Positions 22,568 to 32,277 of a stretch of 64,000 nt of DNA are shown in pieces; position 1 is the first letter of the stretch, and each line of letters opens with the position of its first letter. This DNA comes from Apoda limacodes. Taxonomy: Eukaryota; Arthropoda; Insecta; Lepidoptera; Limacodidae. Under the pieces are notes generated by a model. It worked only from the letters and a program-made list of their open reading frames with translations. It did no database searches and was not told the origin of the DNA. Both the position numbers and the translations under genes were made by a program. The DNA is taken from the NCBI GenBank assembly GCA_946406115.1, contig OX291547.1:13459001-13523000 (forward strand), written 5' to 3'.

Positions 22568-23150
22568 CACAACGGCACAATTAGCGGAACAGAAAAAAAA
22601 GTGAGACTATGAGATAATAACGCATATATTTGACGAAATCATTCAGGTTGTTGGGGGGTGCCATTCTGGATTTAACCCTTCTTTTTAGCAAGTCCCAGAC
22701 ATGCTCTATCGGATTCATATCGGGGGAATTTGCTGGCCACTGCATCACTGGTATACCTACGTGGCTCAGATATGCCTGTACCGATTGTGCACTATGAGCA
22801 CGAGCATTATCTTGCATTAGAATAATGTCGTCACCAATAAATGGGGCAAATGGTACAACATGTTCTTCTAAAATGTCTCTGATGTATCGATCTGCTGTCA
22901 TGGTCCCTCCTGTGACTATCACTAACTCCGTGCGAGCTCCCGAACATATCCCTCCCCAAACCATAATCGAGCCGCCACCATAAGCCACTGTGTGTTCAAA
23001 ATTAGACTGTATGTGGCGATCTCCTTTGCGTCTCCATATTCGCTGTCTTCCATCGATCTGTTTTAAAAGAACTCTGCACTTATCAGTAAAGAGAACCTGC
23101 TGCCATTTGTTCAAATCCTTTTTTTGTGTTCCACTAATTGTGCCGGTGTG
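22568..23150 (-). mobile_element. Internally deleted Tc1 transposon with TIRs
   Basis: The left TIR starts CACAACGGCACAATTAGCGG at 22568. The right end, read inward, starts CACACCGGCACAATTAGTGG from 23150. The arms match over about 33 bases with a few differences and run into A-rich tracts. TA dinucleotides lie at 22566-22567 and 23151-23152, as expected for the duplicated TA target. The element is 583 bp, against roughly 1.6 kb for a full Tc1 element, because the start of the transposase is deleted. Its ends are good enough that it might once have been mobilised in trans. Confidence 0.9.
22581..23114 (-). pseudogene. Tc1-like transposase, C-terminal half
   Basis: Contains the DDE catalytic core of a Tc1-family transposase. 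FTDKCRV supplies the first aspartate (usually FTDES-like; here K and C follow). SIMVWGGI and VTGGTMTADRYI follow, then LMQDNARAHSA with the second aspartate and WPANSPDMNPIEHVWDLLKR with the glutamate. There are 34 residues between the second D and E, the DD34E spacing of Tc1. The N-terminal helix-turn-helix DNA-binding part, about 170 residues, is missing; the frame starts close to the right TIR. The last residues (IVSLFFLFR) are read from the left TIR. It cannot make a working transposase. Confidence 0.88.
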
Positions 23151-24199
23151 TATATATAGTTATATATTTATAGTACATTACTGCTGCGGCCCTCAAACGC
23201 AGCATAATCGGGCGATCGTGGGTATGCGGGCCGAGGCATAGTCGCGGCGCGTATCACAGAGTCCGGTTATGCTCAATTGTGGCTAAGGCTTGTATGGTGC
23301 TTTTCTCAAAAACGCGTGTAGAGAAACTAATTATATTCAGAACTGTACTGACAATAATAAAAATAGTTCAGGTAATTTTGCCGCCAATCCGCCGAGTTCA
23401 AATTTCGATTTTTATTTTTACTTTTTTAAATTAATTTATTGACGCATTTTTTTTGTTGTGCCAGTCCGAAATTTAAATAAAACTTGATGAGATATCTCTT
23501 TAGTTATCAATTTTTGGGTTAAAAATAGTTCGTTCTGTTTTCAAATTTTATATTTGAACGCTCGAGCGCTCGAGCGGACGGGTTAAACATTGCGGGTCGC
23601 TGTTTGATCCTGTACTGCAAGTATTATTTATCCCAAAGAAGCTTATGCAAGATATGATCGCATATTGTAGCATAATATATATATATATATAGCAATATTT
23701 AATTAATATTGAATTTTATAAAAGTTATTAACATTTACATTACAATATTTAGTAAGAAAGAGCACATATGGTATACTTAACAAGAAGTGATAGAACAACA
23801 TAAACAAGAACATCTATAGTTGTTCTAAAACAAATAGTAAACAAAACGATAATGTAATCATAACGTTCTATCGCATCGAACAACAACAAAACAAACACGA
23901 CGGTTGTCAAGAAGTCTCCCCAAGGGAATTACTTTTCCACTTACAATCGTTATGGAATCCGTGACGACATTTCTTCTTTTCTATCAAACAATCCGTTTAA
24001 GCTTTGACAGAAATCAAATCATGTTTTTATTTCTTTACAAATTGTTTAGAAGTCTTTTTATTTTATATTTTATATTGTCTTGAGATCGTCTTGTTTATTA
24101 TTAAACGGTCTGAGACCTAAATGCAATAACTTGCATTATAAACAAATAATTTTAAACGATATTCTCAAGAAGCGGCCGCATACCAGTAACAAAGATGAG
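23151..24199. other. No gene; GC-rich patch and an 18-bp palindrome
   Basis: 23165-23260 is GC- and CpG-rich (CGGGCGATCGTGGGTATGCG) without an open frame I trust. CGCTCGAGCGCTCGAGCG at 23559-23576 is a perfect palindrome made of two CGCTCGAG-type units. The rest is AT-rich. Confidence 0.45.
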
Positions 24200-24320
24200 A
24201 TGCTTATTTTTAACCGACTAGGAAAAGGAGGAGGTTCTATGTTCGACGGGTATATTTTGTTTTTTATATATGTCCATCGATTTCTTCGTCAATTGTGAAC
24301 CGATTTCGAAAATTCTTTTT
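24200..24320 (+). repeat. Lepidopteran interspersed repeat fragment
   Basis: TTAACCGACTAGGAAAAGGA, GGAGGTTCTATGTTCGACGG and GAACCGATTTCGAAAATTC form a sequence common in moth and butterfly intergenic DNA. The short open frame across it is not a gene. Confidence 0.5.
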
Positions 24321-24589
24321 TATTCAAAATAGTATGCTCATTATATATAGCTATGCTTATTATAACTTTAACTTCTGAAGAAAAAAAAATTAATGTTAAT
24401 TTAGAACTGGTGAAACACGCCTTGTATGTCGATGGTTGTATAAAATTTTGTTACAATTATGGATGTTTTTCGTGTGCGAGAAATAAAGGAATTCATAACT
24501 TAAAAGCAAAAAAACAACCGGCTTTAAAAAGATGCATTAAAAAGTTATTAGTTATTTGTTATGCAATATTGAAGCAAGTGAAGGATTCA

Positions 24590-24745
24590 AAGTTGATCCC
24601 ACGAGCGTAGCCAGAGATTCAAAAATTGAATCCTGCGCAAAGCGAGGGATTCTAAGACACGAAACCCAAAAAAAATTCCAGCCGTGCGAAACACACTGTA
24701 AAATAGTATTTTTTGGCGCAGGGTTGATTGTTCTAAAGACGAAGA
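24590..24745 (+). repeat. Short repeat with GATTCAAAAATTGAATCC palindrome
   Basis: AGAGATTCAAAAATTGAATC, AGCGAGGGATTCTAAGACAC and a following C/A-rich part. The core GATTCAAAAATTGAATC is an inverted repeat. Likely a fragment of an interspersed repeat; open frames on both strands here are chance. Confidence 0.35.
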
Positions 24746-25415
24746 TAAAAAGGCAACAGCTGAATTCTTTATATCACATTTAATAAGTCGATACAATAGC
24801 ACAACAATACAGAGGTAATTAGTTGCTCGCTTCTCGAAAAATGTCGAACTGTCGAGTCGGTCAAGTCTTGTAGCTATGCAAGCAACACAACCCCTTACCT
24901 CATGTTTTCCCCGTTTGCACATGTCTAGCTATCGACATGCCTTGTGCGGGCAAAATAAACGATGCCTTGTAACAATATGTGCGCTTACGCGCCAAGACAG
25001 AGACAAGTTAAACAAAGAACACATTAAATATACTACATACATAGACAATAAACAAACAAATAAGAAACTTAAGTACCTAAAATTAGCCTAGAAATAATAG
25101 TAATATAATAGGTATAGGTCAGTTCGCACGAGTTCTCTATTTAAACTATACGACTAAATACTACCTAACTTATACCTATTGTTTATTACACTTATAAACT
25201 TACGCTAGCTAGTACCTATAGATCATTTCATCGTTGGCTAGTAGAGTCGTTAACAAACACATTTTTTCATCTTACTACAGCGAGGAAAATATACGCAAGA
25301 TACAAGAAAACCAATAATATTAGTGTTTTATTACTAATGAATGAAACAAGTATACATATTTTAAATATTTTAATTAAGTATTGATAACATGATGAGTAAT
25401 TATTTATTTTATTAA
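24746..25415. other. No gene seen
   Basis: AT-rich with short Lys-rich open frames lacking motifs. Confidence 0.4.
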
Positions 25416-25500
25416 TTTATTACTAGCTGTTGCCCGCGACTTTGTCCGCGTGTATTTGATTTTATCACGCGGTTAACTGTTATACAGCAAAAAATAAATA
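25416..25500 (+). repeat. RTE-like LINE tail fragment
   Basis: TACTAGCTGTTGCCCGCGAC and TTTGTCCGCGTGTATTTGAT are the widely distributed insect LINE 3' region beginning ACTAGCTGTTGCCCGCGACT. Only about 60 bases survive here. A more extensive relative lies at 63340-64000. Confidence 0.6.
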
Positions 25501-25654
25501 AAACAAAAATACAAAGTATATATGAATGCGTAAATCGTAGATAAAAAGAAAATGTGAACAACTGACGGATCCCTGCAGGCCAAATGCACTTGCAGTACCA
25601 TAAATGACCACTGTGCCACAGAGGTCGTTTGATCGACACGATCAGCAAAAATAA

Positions 25655-25705
25655 AACCAGCCAATTGCGAGTCGGACTCGCGCACGAAGGGTTCCGTACC
25701 ATATC
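25655..25705 (-). mobile_element. Helitron-type 3' hairpin next to helicase remnant
   Basis: On the minus strand: GGTACGGAACCCTTCGTGCG followed by CGAGTCCGACTCGC, a stem with arms CGAGTC/GACTCG, then AATTGGCTGG and a T-rich run. It begins about 15-25 bases after the last recognisable helicase codons (25712-26180) and on the same strand. This is the position of a Helitron 3' terminal hairpin. The same terminal block ends the non-coding units at 2038, 4231, 9415 and 40790. Confidence 0.55.
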
Positions 25706-25711
25706 TAGCTA

Positions 25712-26185
25712 GTACCTTATAGATAATGTCTCTTTATAGAGAACGTTCGACGTGGTTTGGTTCGGAACATAAACAAACTTACATGGGAGAAAGCCACATA
25801 GAGCTGACCGTTTGAGAAACAGCCGACGCTGAGGTCCACACGTAGCGTCTGCCCTTGGGCTTTGTTTGATACAAACTCACCGGGAACTGTACACGTTTGA
25901 AATGGAATGGGTAATTATTGGGAGTCAGTGGAATTCGTGGTATAAAAACTCTTTCACCGACGCTACATCCCGCCAAAATCTCCGCTTCTGTTATGTAACG
26001 CTTCAGAGAAGTAACTTTCAGTCTTGTCCCGTTGCATAATTTTGGGGGACTTAAATTTCTCAAAAAAATAATTGGGACGCCAGTTTTAAATTAATCTTGT
26101 GTGCTGGAAGTCCAGTAGCGCTCGGATAATTAAGAAATTCAACGGGCTAATTGGTAGCGTCATCTTGCTCCATATATCCAAGTTG
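25712..26185 (-). pseudogene. Helitron helicase (PIF1-like), C-terminal remnant
   Basis: Read on the minus strand with frame changes. An early piece, MEQDDATN then VEFLNYPSATGLPAHKINLK, is in one frame. TGVPIIFLRNLSPPKLCNGT follows, then VFIPRIPLTPNNYPFHFKR and VQFPVS. A further shift gives SNKAQGQTLRVDLSVGCFSN and GQLYVAFSHVS, ending near KNVLYKE. The LRNL-PPKLCNGTR, PFxFKRxQFP, NKAQGQT and GQLYVA.SR/HVS blocks are diagnostic of the Rep-helicase protein of insect Helitrons, which unwinds DNA during rolling-circle transposition. The rolling-circle nuclease domain and most helicase motifs are missing, and at least two frameshifts and one stop are present. Inactive. Confidence 0.85.
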
Positions 26186-26339
26186 ATTCTTGTGTATATC
26201 CGTAAATCCGTAATTCCGTATTGCCTGAGCCAAGTTACAAATAAAACAATTTTCATTTCATTCACCAAATCCAAGCCAAGTCAACTTTATAATTGGATCA
26301 ATGTTATTTTCCTAGAAATTATTTCCTAGTAGTGCGAGC

Positions 26340-26640
26340 GTATCATAACTTTTGATTACTTTCAATAGCACGTTTTTAAACGTAACAGCGCAATCTATTG
26401 AAAATTTGCCGTAGAGAGGGTAAAATATGGTATAAGGCATACCATATTTAATATCAGCATAAGGTAAGTACATAAGTTGTGTGTTGTGTGTACTAAGATG
26501 TCCAAGTTACTATGGTTTTTAAACTATCCCACGGGATCACAATACAAAATTTCATTGAAATCGGTCCAGCCATTTCGGAGATTAGCCCGTACAAACAGAC
26601 AAACAGACAGAGAAACAAATAATTAAAAAAAAACATGTTT
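26340..26640 (+). repeat. RTE-like LINE tail fragment
   Basis: CAAAATTTCATTGAAATCGG, TCCAGCCATTTCGGAGATTA, GCCCGTACAAACAGACAAAC and AGACAGAG form the usual end of insect LINE-associated 3' regions. Upstream to 26340 the sequence is diverged and its assignment is uncertain. Confidence 0.5.
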
Positions 26641-26689
26641 TGGTATTTTCCATTATTTTTCTAACGGAGTCGCAGATACCCTGCCCGGC

Positions 26690-27261
26690 CGATCATCATA
26701 TGTACCTACACTATCCCGGCTACAAACTCGAGCACAAGGGACCTGTCGATATTGTGGGTGCGCGTAGATCACGGCGGTCACACTTGTACTTTTGCGTGCC
26801 TATACAGGTCTCATAGCGGTGACACGGACGTAGCTCGACTCTTCACGCACCTGAGTTTGACGACTGACAAAGTTCTAGAGCAATATCCCACACCAGAACT
26901 AGTTATTTTGGGAGACTTCAACGCCACCATCGTGAGTGGCTCAGTTCTCGAACAAATAACTACGCAGGGATATCTGCTCATAAATTTGCTCTGATCTATG
27001 GATTCTCTCAGTTGGAACGTTATCCAACAAGAATACCAGATAGGATCATACGAGCTTCTTACTGGACCTTCTGCTGACTACACGTCCGGACGGATATTCC
27101 GTCTCACTGGATGCGCCTTTAGGCTCCTCGGACCACTGTCTTGATAGCACTCAAGTTTAATGCACACAACCCGATCCATTTGGGACAACTAATTGGCGTC
27201 GTGTGTGGCATTATAAGTCGGCAGACTAGGATGGATTGCGAGAGTTTTATGCATCGTACCC
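26690..27261 (+). pseudogene. CR1/jockey-like LINE ORF2, APE endonuclease part
   Basis: The frame reads STRDLSILWVRVDHGGHTC then TFACLYRSHSGDTD and LVILGDFNA (catalytic D and N of AP-endonuclease-type nucleases), followed after a frame change by HKFALIYGFSQLERYPTRIP. It is the endonuclease that nicks target DNA for reverse transcription. The N-terminus with the first catalytic Asn/Glu is missing. The coding continues to CESFMHRTH near 27260, where another LINE is inserted antisense. It resumes at 27846. Several shifts make it inactive. Same family as the element at 15601-17003. Confidence 0.75.
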
Positions 27262-27845
27262 ATAGTCAAAGTCAAAAAGTCAAAGTCAAAATGGTTTATT
27301 CAAATAAGGATTTTACAATCACTTTTGAATCGTCAAAGTTATAAAATATTATTTTTTGAACCCTCCTACCTTCCCGCCGGTTCACAATGTTGTTGATTTC
27401 TACCGAGAAGAATCCGGCAAGAAACTCGATAGTTACTCTTTTAAAAACACTTAAATAAACTAAAATACAATTAATGTTTTAAATAAAAGATTTTTAGTCG
27501 TACAATTTTATGTTATTTCCATTTTAATTTGGTTTACCTATGCATCCTGTAATTGAGCATCATCAGTCCCAAGGATTTTTATCATTTACATAGTCTGAAA
27601 TATTGTAGTATGCCTTTTTACAAAGTACCTGCTTGATAAAAGATTTAAATTTACTTATTGATAGATTTTGAATTTTATTCGGAACTTTGTTGTAAAAGTG
27701 TATACATTGCCCCATAAAAGAGTAACTTATTTTGTGTAGACGTGTATCATGCACCAACAGCTTATTTTTACTTCTAGTATTTACTTTGTGAACGTCACTT
27801 TTCTTGCTGAAACTATTGATATTTTTATATACATATAAAAGATTG
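27262..27845 (-). mobile_element. 5'-truncated LINE inserted in another LINE
   Basis: The 3' end lies at 27262 (GTCAAAGTCAAAATGGTTTA and TCAAATAAGG on the top strand are the reverse of a TTTGACTTTGAC-type tail). The body contains the RT C-terminus on the minus strand: LLYVYKNINSF, VNTRSKNKLLVHDTRLHKIS, FMGQCIHFYNKVPN and FIKQVLCKKAYY. The host LINE flows from one side (MHRT) to the other (QICFSSEDPDVCA) once this is removed. CCAT-like bases lie at both junctions, but no long target duplication is seen. A tail of the same kind lies at 50175-50290. Confidence 0.75.
27563..27843 (-). pseudogene. LINE RT C-terminal fragment
   Basis: Open minus-strand frame encoding about 93 residues of a LINE ORF2 C-terminus. 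It is rich in Lys and Asn, with IHFYNKVPNKIQNLSISKF and a terminal NDKNPWD just before the stop at 27563. Upstream of 27843 the open frame runs into antisense sequence of the interrupted LINE and is not part of this protein. No catalytic motif is included, so it has no activity by itself. Confidence 0.7.
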
Positions 27846-28583
27846 CCATGGAGGCAGATCTGCTTTAGCTCAGAAGATCCTGACGTCTGCGCAACCGCAG
27901 TCACTGAGACAATCCCCGCTGGTATGGAATATTATATTCCTAACCCGCGAGTAGCTGTTGGCGTCAAAAAACGACCGTGGTTCAATAGGTCTTGCAGAGA
28001 AGCTAAAATTCTTAAGCAAACTGCATATGAGGCTTGGACCACGGCTCGTAATAATAAGGATCTGAATATTTCTGAGGTAAAAAGCCAATTAAATGCTGCC
28101 TCGAGGTACAGTAAGAAAGCAACTGCCAGAGCAAAATGCCAATTCATTAGCAAAATAGGTTGGCGACTTGCGAGCTATCCTTCTGGGAGTCGTGCTTTGT
28201 GGTCGCTTACTAAAGCTGCCGAAGGGAACTTTTGCCAATCGTCGTTACACTGTGAAAGACCGATGATGACTTGGTCCATAGTGCTAAAAAGAAAGCCGAT
28301 CCACTGGGCAGCCTCTTTGCCTCAAAGTCGAACATGAACGATGAAGGCGCTGCACCGCCTACTATACCGTGGTGCGGTAAGACCATGCCAGAAATCTCCA
28401 TAATAGAGCGGGAGGTTCGGCGGGCGTTGCTTTCTCTAGACGTTCATAAGTCGAGTGGGCCAGACGGTATACCAGCAGTGGTGCTTAAGCAGTGTGCTCC
28501 TGAGTTATGTCCTATACTCACGCGCCTCTTGGCGACCTTCTATCAAAATCTACCTCAAGGCCGACCACGTAAGTTTCTGCGTC
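27846..28583 (+). pseudogene. CR1/jockey-like LINE ORF2, linker to RT start
   Basis: Continues the ORF interrupted at 27261: QICFSSEDPDVCATAV, GMEYYIPNPRVAV, RPWFNRSCREAKILKQTAYE, ARAKCQFISKIG, YPSGSRALWSLTKAAEGNFC. After a frameshift near 28260 it reads KKADPLGSLFASKSNMNDEG, PPTIPWCGKTMPE, REVRRALLSLDVHKSSGPDG (RT motif with KSSGPDGIP) and ELCPILTRLLATFY. It ends where the inverted-repeat element at 28584 begins. The catalytic RT motifs are not present after that point, so the element is a 5' fragment. Confidence 0.75.
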
Positions 28584-29717
28584 ATCTTATTAAATAACAG
28601 TGGAGTCTCTGTCGAGGCCCAATCCTAAAATTGATCACTTCATGGTGTGTCCGACCATTTCATGAAATGGTCGTATTTCATGATATAGAACAGTACCCGC
28701 TGGCCACATCATGACCACCCAGATCATTGACTACTCAGCCCTATAACTACCTTATGATATGATCAAATAGTAGCGATCATATCGTAAAATAGTTACATTA
28801 TCCACCGTTAGAGGCGCTGATTGCGCTATGCTTTTGTAAAGCATCATGGCGGCAGAAAATTATTTTACATTAAAAACGAATAATAATGTTCAAATATGCT
28901 GTTTGCCAGCCTTCATACGTCCCCACTGCTGGGGCACGGCCTACCCTCATAAGCGAGGGTGATTGGGCCATAGGTCCACACGCGGGCCCAGTGCGGATTG
29001 TGGACTTCTCATTTTTCTTTCTCTTGACGTATGCAGGTTTCCTCACGATGTTTTTCTATGTTCAAATATACACGACAATTATTAAGAGGTTAAGTCTGGA
29101 TGTAGGAGATAATCTCCAAAACTACTAATTCCATTTCAAACAATTGTACTTTTCGTTAACGTTGCAACCTTATATCATCTGAGTTTTTGGCGCTGGGATA
29201 CATACATACATTGTATCCTGATCAAAAGTTCCCACGGAAATATTATTTAATATTTTCATAACGGCGTAACGGTGCTTACCATTAACTTTATCGTTGTAGC
29301 GTTCTCACAAGAATGGTTTTTTCATAACCGCGGGGAACGAAGATGGATGGATGATTGAAGTGTAGTGAAACATTGTTACGAAATTATAGTTTCGGTGCAG
29401 TAATGTTAATTACACCCACACTGCATTATTTGCAAATGTGTTTTTATTTGAATGCAGACTACCTGTAGTACTTGTATTAAAAGTTCTTTACGTTAATTTT
29501 AAAGCTAATTTTGAACAAATGTATTATATTATGAAAACCCTACATTAATGATATGGCCAAACCTGGATTAACATATCATCAAACGATGACATTTTAACGC
29601 TTAGGTCAGTTTGGGCTGGCTATATCATGAAATTCGATCACTTCATGAAATGGTCGGACAAACCATGAAGTGATCAATTCTAAGATCTGGCCACGACATC
29701 ACCACTGTTAATAAGAT
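28584..29717. mobile_element. ~1.1 kb element with ~100-bp imperfect TIRs
   Basis: 28584-28690 is the inverted counterpart of 29619-29717. Matching blocks (left / right reversed) are ATCTTATTAA, ACAGTGG, GTCGAGGCC / GTCGTGGCC, AATTGATCACTTCATGG, TGTCCGACCATTTCATGAA and TTTCATGATATAG. The left arm holds the perfect palindrome CCATTTCATGAAATGG (28655-28670). The interior has no transposase and contains another repeat at 28895-29075, so it is non-autonomous. CAGTGG ends resemble some hAT elements, but no clean 8-bp target duplication is visible. A 3-base difference in the left flank blurs the boundary. Confidence 0.7.
28895..29075 (+). repeat. Lepidopteran interspersed repeat inside TIR element
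   Basis: CTTCATACGTCCCCACTGCT, GGGGCACGGCCTACCC, CACGCGGGCCCAGTGCGGAT, TGTGGACTTC and GCAGGTTTCCTCACGATGTT. Closely matched, inverted, at 62960-63110 and decayed at 2691-2870. Confidence 0.65.
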
Positions 29718-31773
29718 TAACAAAATACTATTATAATTATCGTTCCGCATTTATTCGTTCAAACCTATATGATGCGCTCTAGTTTACAACTCAATATTTT
29801 TATATATTTTTTTTAATAATCGTGTTTTTACAAAAAATACAACAATATAGGTAAACTTAAAAAGAAAAACCCTATTTAAATAATACAAAATTTAATCCAA
29901 ATCGTTAGAGCCATTTCTGAGATAAAAAATATACACATATATAGACAATAATTTCTCTTTAAAATATATTAGATATATATTATATGTAGATGAATACAAT
30001 TGACGAGTTTATTTTAAATATAATATTTATGAACTGCATACGGAACCACATAAACCAACCAATTTTAACTCTTAATGATATTAGTATAGGTAGATAGATA
30101 AAATGATAAATCACTTAAGTTTATACGTGATAAGCCAACTTCTCTGAAAGTAATAAAATGGGTAGCTGACCTATATAATAATAACATTCCACGTCATTGA
30201 CAAAAATTTTGAAGTTGATTCTTCAGTCCATTCAACGCGATAATTCTGACTTCTTACCCGACTAAAACAAAGGGTTATGATTTTAGCAGACTGTATGTAT
30301 AGTTGCATGATTGGATGTTCCCGTTTTAAGCTACTGATCAGATTTTAATAAATGAGATGTCGTTAGTTTGTCGTTCTTGTCTATACAAAGAGTTAAAAAT
30401 CTTATTAAAAACGTGAATGTAAAAAGCAGACCGAATTCTCTTGGTCCACTTTGATTTATAGTCTTAAAAAAGTGCATGAAATCTGAGATTTAGAAACCAA
30501 TGCCAAGTTTTATGTCGATCTTAACAATTTAACACAACCTATATGTACGTATTGTTAACAATGCTTTGAGCAATACATATAAACACTGAACTAACCGACT
30601 TATTTACAGTTTACAATACGCAAGGTTGTATAATGGTAATTATGATGACGCTTGTACTTTTGAAAATTTGCAAAGTTGAATCAGTGAATTTGTCAGTTCG
30701 CTCAGTGTATAATTCGTTGCATTAAACTATAATACGCTTATAACACGTATAGATTGTGTCAACATTTTGAAAAAGGCAAGAAACTTGGATAATATTACAG
30801 TGGAACACGAAAAGTTGCCCTGCAATTAACATTTATATTTTTATGGGTTTCTTGTTTGCAGTGTTGCTGCTGGATACAGGAACATCATTATGTTGACACA
30901 CCACCGTTGACGACACATGTAGTGCACATGTTTCAATTTTATATGCGTGAATACACAATTCAAAATCATGCTATAAAAAGCTATGAGTGATGGATTTAAC
31001 ATCGATACATCGCCACATAATAATCGATGTTTACAATTTGATCTAGAATTCTGTTAGTGGCTTCAATTTTATTTAAGTGATTGTCAATAAACTTATTTAA
31101 GTTTGAAGAGGTCAATGAACCTGCTTGTAAAACATTAAAGTACATATAAATGAGTAAGCAAAAAGTATAAATAAAGCTGTAAGCTAAGAGGAAACTCGGT
31201 CCTGATGACTAGAAGGTTTTACATTTCTGGAGTGATGCCTAAAATCTTTTTTTATATTAATGAATAGGGGTATATTACCTTTGATATATTTTTATCGTGA
31301 AACAATAGTTGTTTTCTTAACTACCGGATTATGCAAGTCATTCAACTCAGGAAGTCATTTAGAATGTTTGCTACCACTTTTTTTTCGTTGTCGTACAAAT
31401 GCATTTACGAAAATGCATCTTATCAAGGTTATCTTCGTTGATTCATCTTTTTTTTTTATTTACCCAAAATCGTTACTCTGAGATGTTTTGGGTGCTGATT
31501 ACAAATATAATGCCCGAAAAGGTTTTGAAAGTTTTATAAAAAAAAAAATACGTAAAATTCCCCACAGAATAACTTACCAAATATAATGAACTTTAAAGAA
31601 AAAAATGAAAGTTTTTTTCCTAATGATTTCGATGGTTAATAATAAAACCTACTACATACTACTTCAGCGCCTCAGTAATACGCCTCAGTCATAAAAACTA
31701 AAAATAAATTTAACTTTATTACGATTAAAAATAAATAAAGTAAAAACTTGAGTAAAAAACCAGTGGGCACAAA
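29718..31773. other. No gene seen
   Basis: About 2 kb of AT-rich DNA. AATTTAATCCAAATCGTTAG / AGCCATTTCTGAGAT near 29890 is a decayed LINE-tail sentence. Nothing else recognised. Confidence 0.45.
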
Positions 31774-31938
31774 TTAAATGAAGTGTTTCTCCCGAACGTT
31801 TCCGTCTCGTAGATTTACGTCTGGTGTAACAAATTGCTCAATTTTCCGGAAGCTAACTCTTATAGCGTCACATTTCTCCACGTTTTCAACAACTTTCTTA
31901 AGATCTCTTCTTATTTCGCCAACAATATCGTTTATCAG
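31774..31938 (-). CDS. Candidate small gene, exon 2 (C-terminal)
   Basis: After a good 3' splice site on the minus strand (pyrimidine/A-rich tract ending TTCCAATTCCAG) the frame is open for 54 codons to a TAA at 31774-31776. It reads LINDIVGEIRRDLKKVVENV, EKCDAIRVSFRKIEQFV and TPDVNLRDGNVREKHFI. The charged, heptad-like first half (I..I..L..V...V) could form a helix. Codon use looks coding and there are no transposon motifs. It pairs with exon 1 at 32104-32277 in phase 0 if the donor is GTAATA. I do not recognise the family. A pseudogene or chance frame remains possible. Confidence 0.4.
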   Translation of the reverse strand: MINDIVGEIRRDLKKVVENVEKCDAIRVSFRKIEQFVTPDVNLRDGNVREKHFI

Positions 31939-32103
31939 CTGGAATTGGAAATTATTGTTATTTTGAAGAATTCCATTTTAAAAACGAAAAACTTCGTTTA
32001 ATATGAAGTAATTATAGTAGAAGTATTTAGGTACTCATACAAACGCCTAAAAGAGTTAGTTCGGCTATACTGACTCCGCTTATTTTAACATACCGCTTAT
32101 TAC

Positions 32104-32277
32104 GAATATATTTTTTAGAAAATCAAGCCAGTTATGTGGAAGTTTATAGCTCTTCGTTTTAGGTACTTGCATTACATACCCTCCCTTTGCCCCGTCGACA
32201 TGCTGGATAGCATTGACAAATGACTCATTGATTTGATAATTTTGTGTGATAATTTGCTCCCTAATATCGGAAAGCAT
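32104..32277 (-). CDS. Candidate small gene, exon 1 (start)
   Basis: A 58-codon open stretch from ATG at 32277: MLSDIREQIITQNYQINESF, VNAIQHVDGAKGGYVMQVPK and TKSYKLPHNWLDFLKNIF. I end it at 32104 before GTAATA, which joins exon 2 in frame (NIF|LIND). A stronger-looking donor, GTATGT, lies 10 bases further (exon end 32094) but would put exon 2 out of frame. The start is chosen because no acceptor is visible just upstream. The joined product would be about 112 residues, soluble and without signal peptide. Function unknown. Confidence 0.4.

Noticed and set aside
28584..29717. piggyBac element because of TTAA near the ends
   Set aside because: TTAA lies inside the inverted arm rather than as a flanking duplication, and the terminal bases do not fit.
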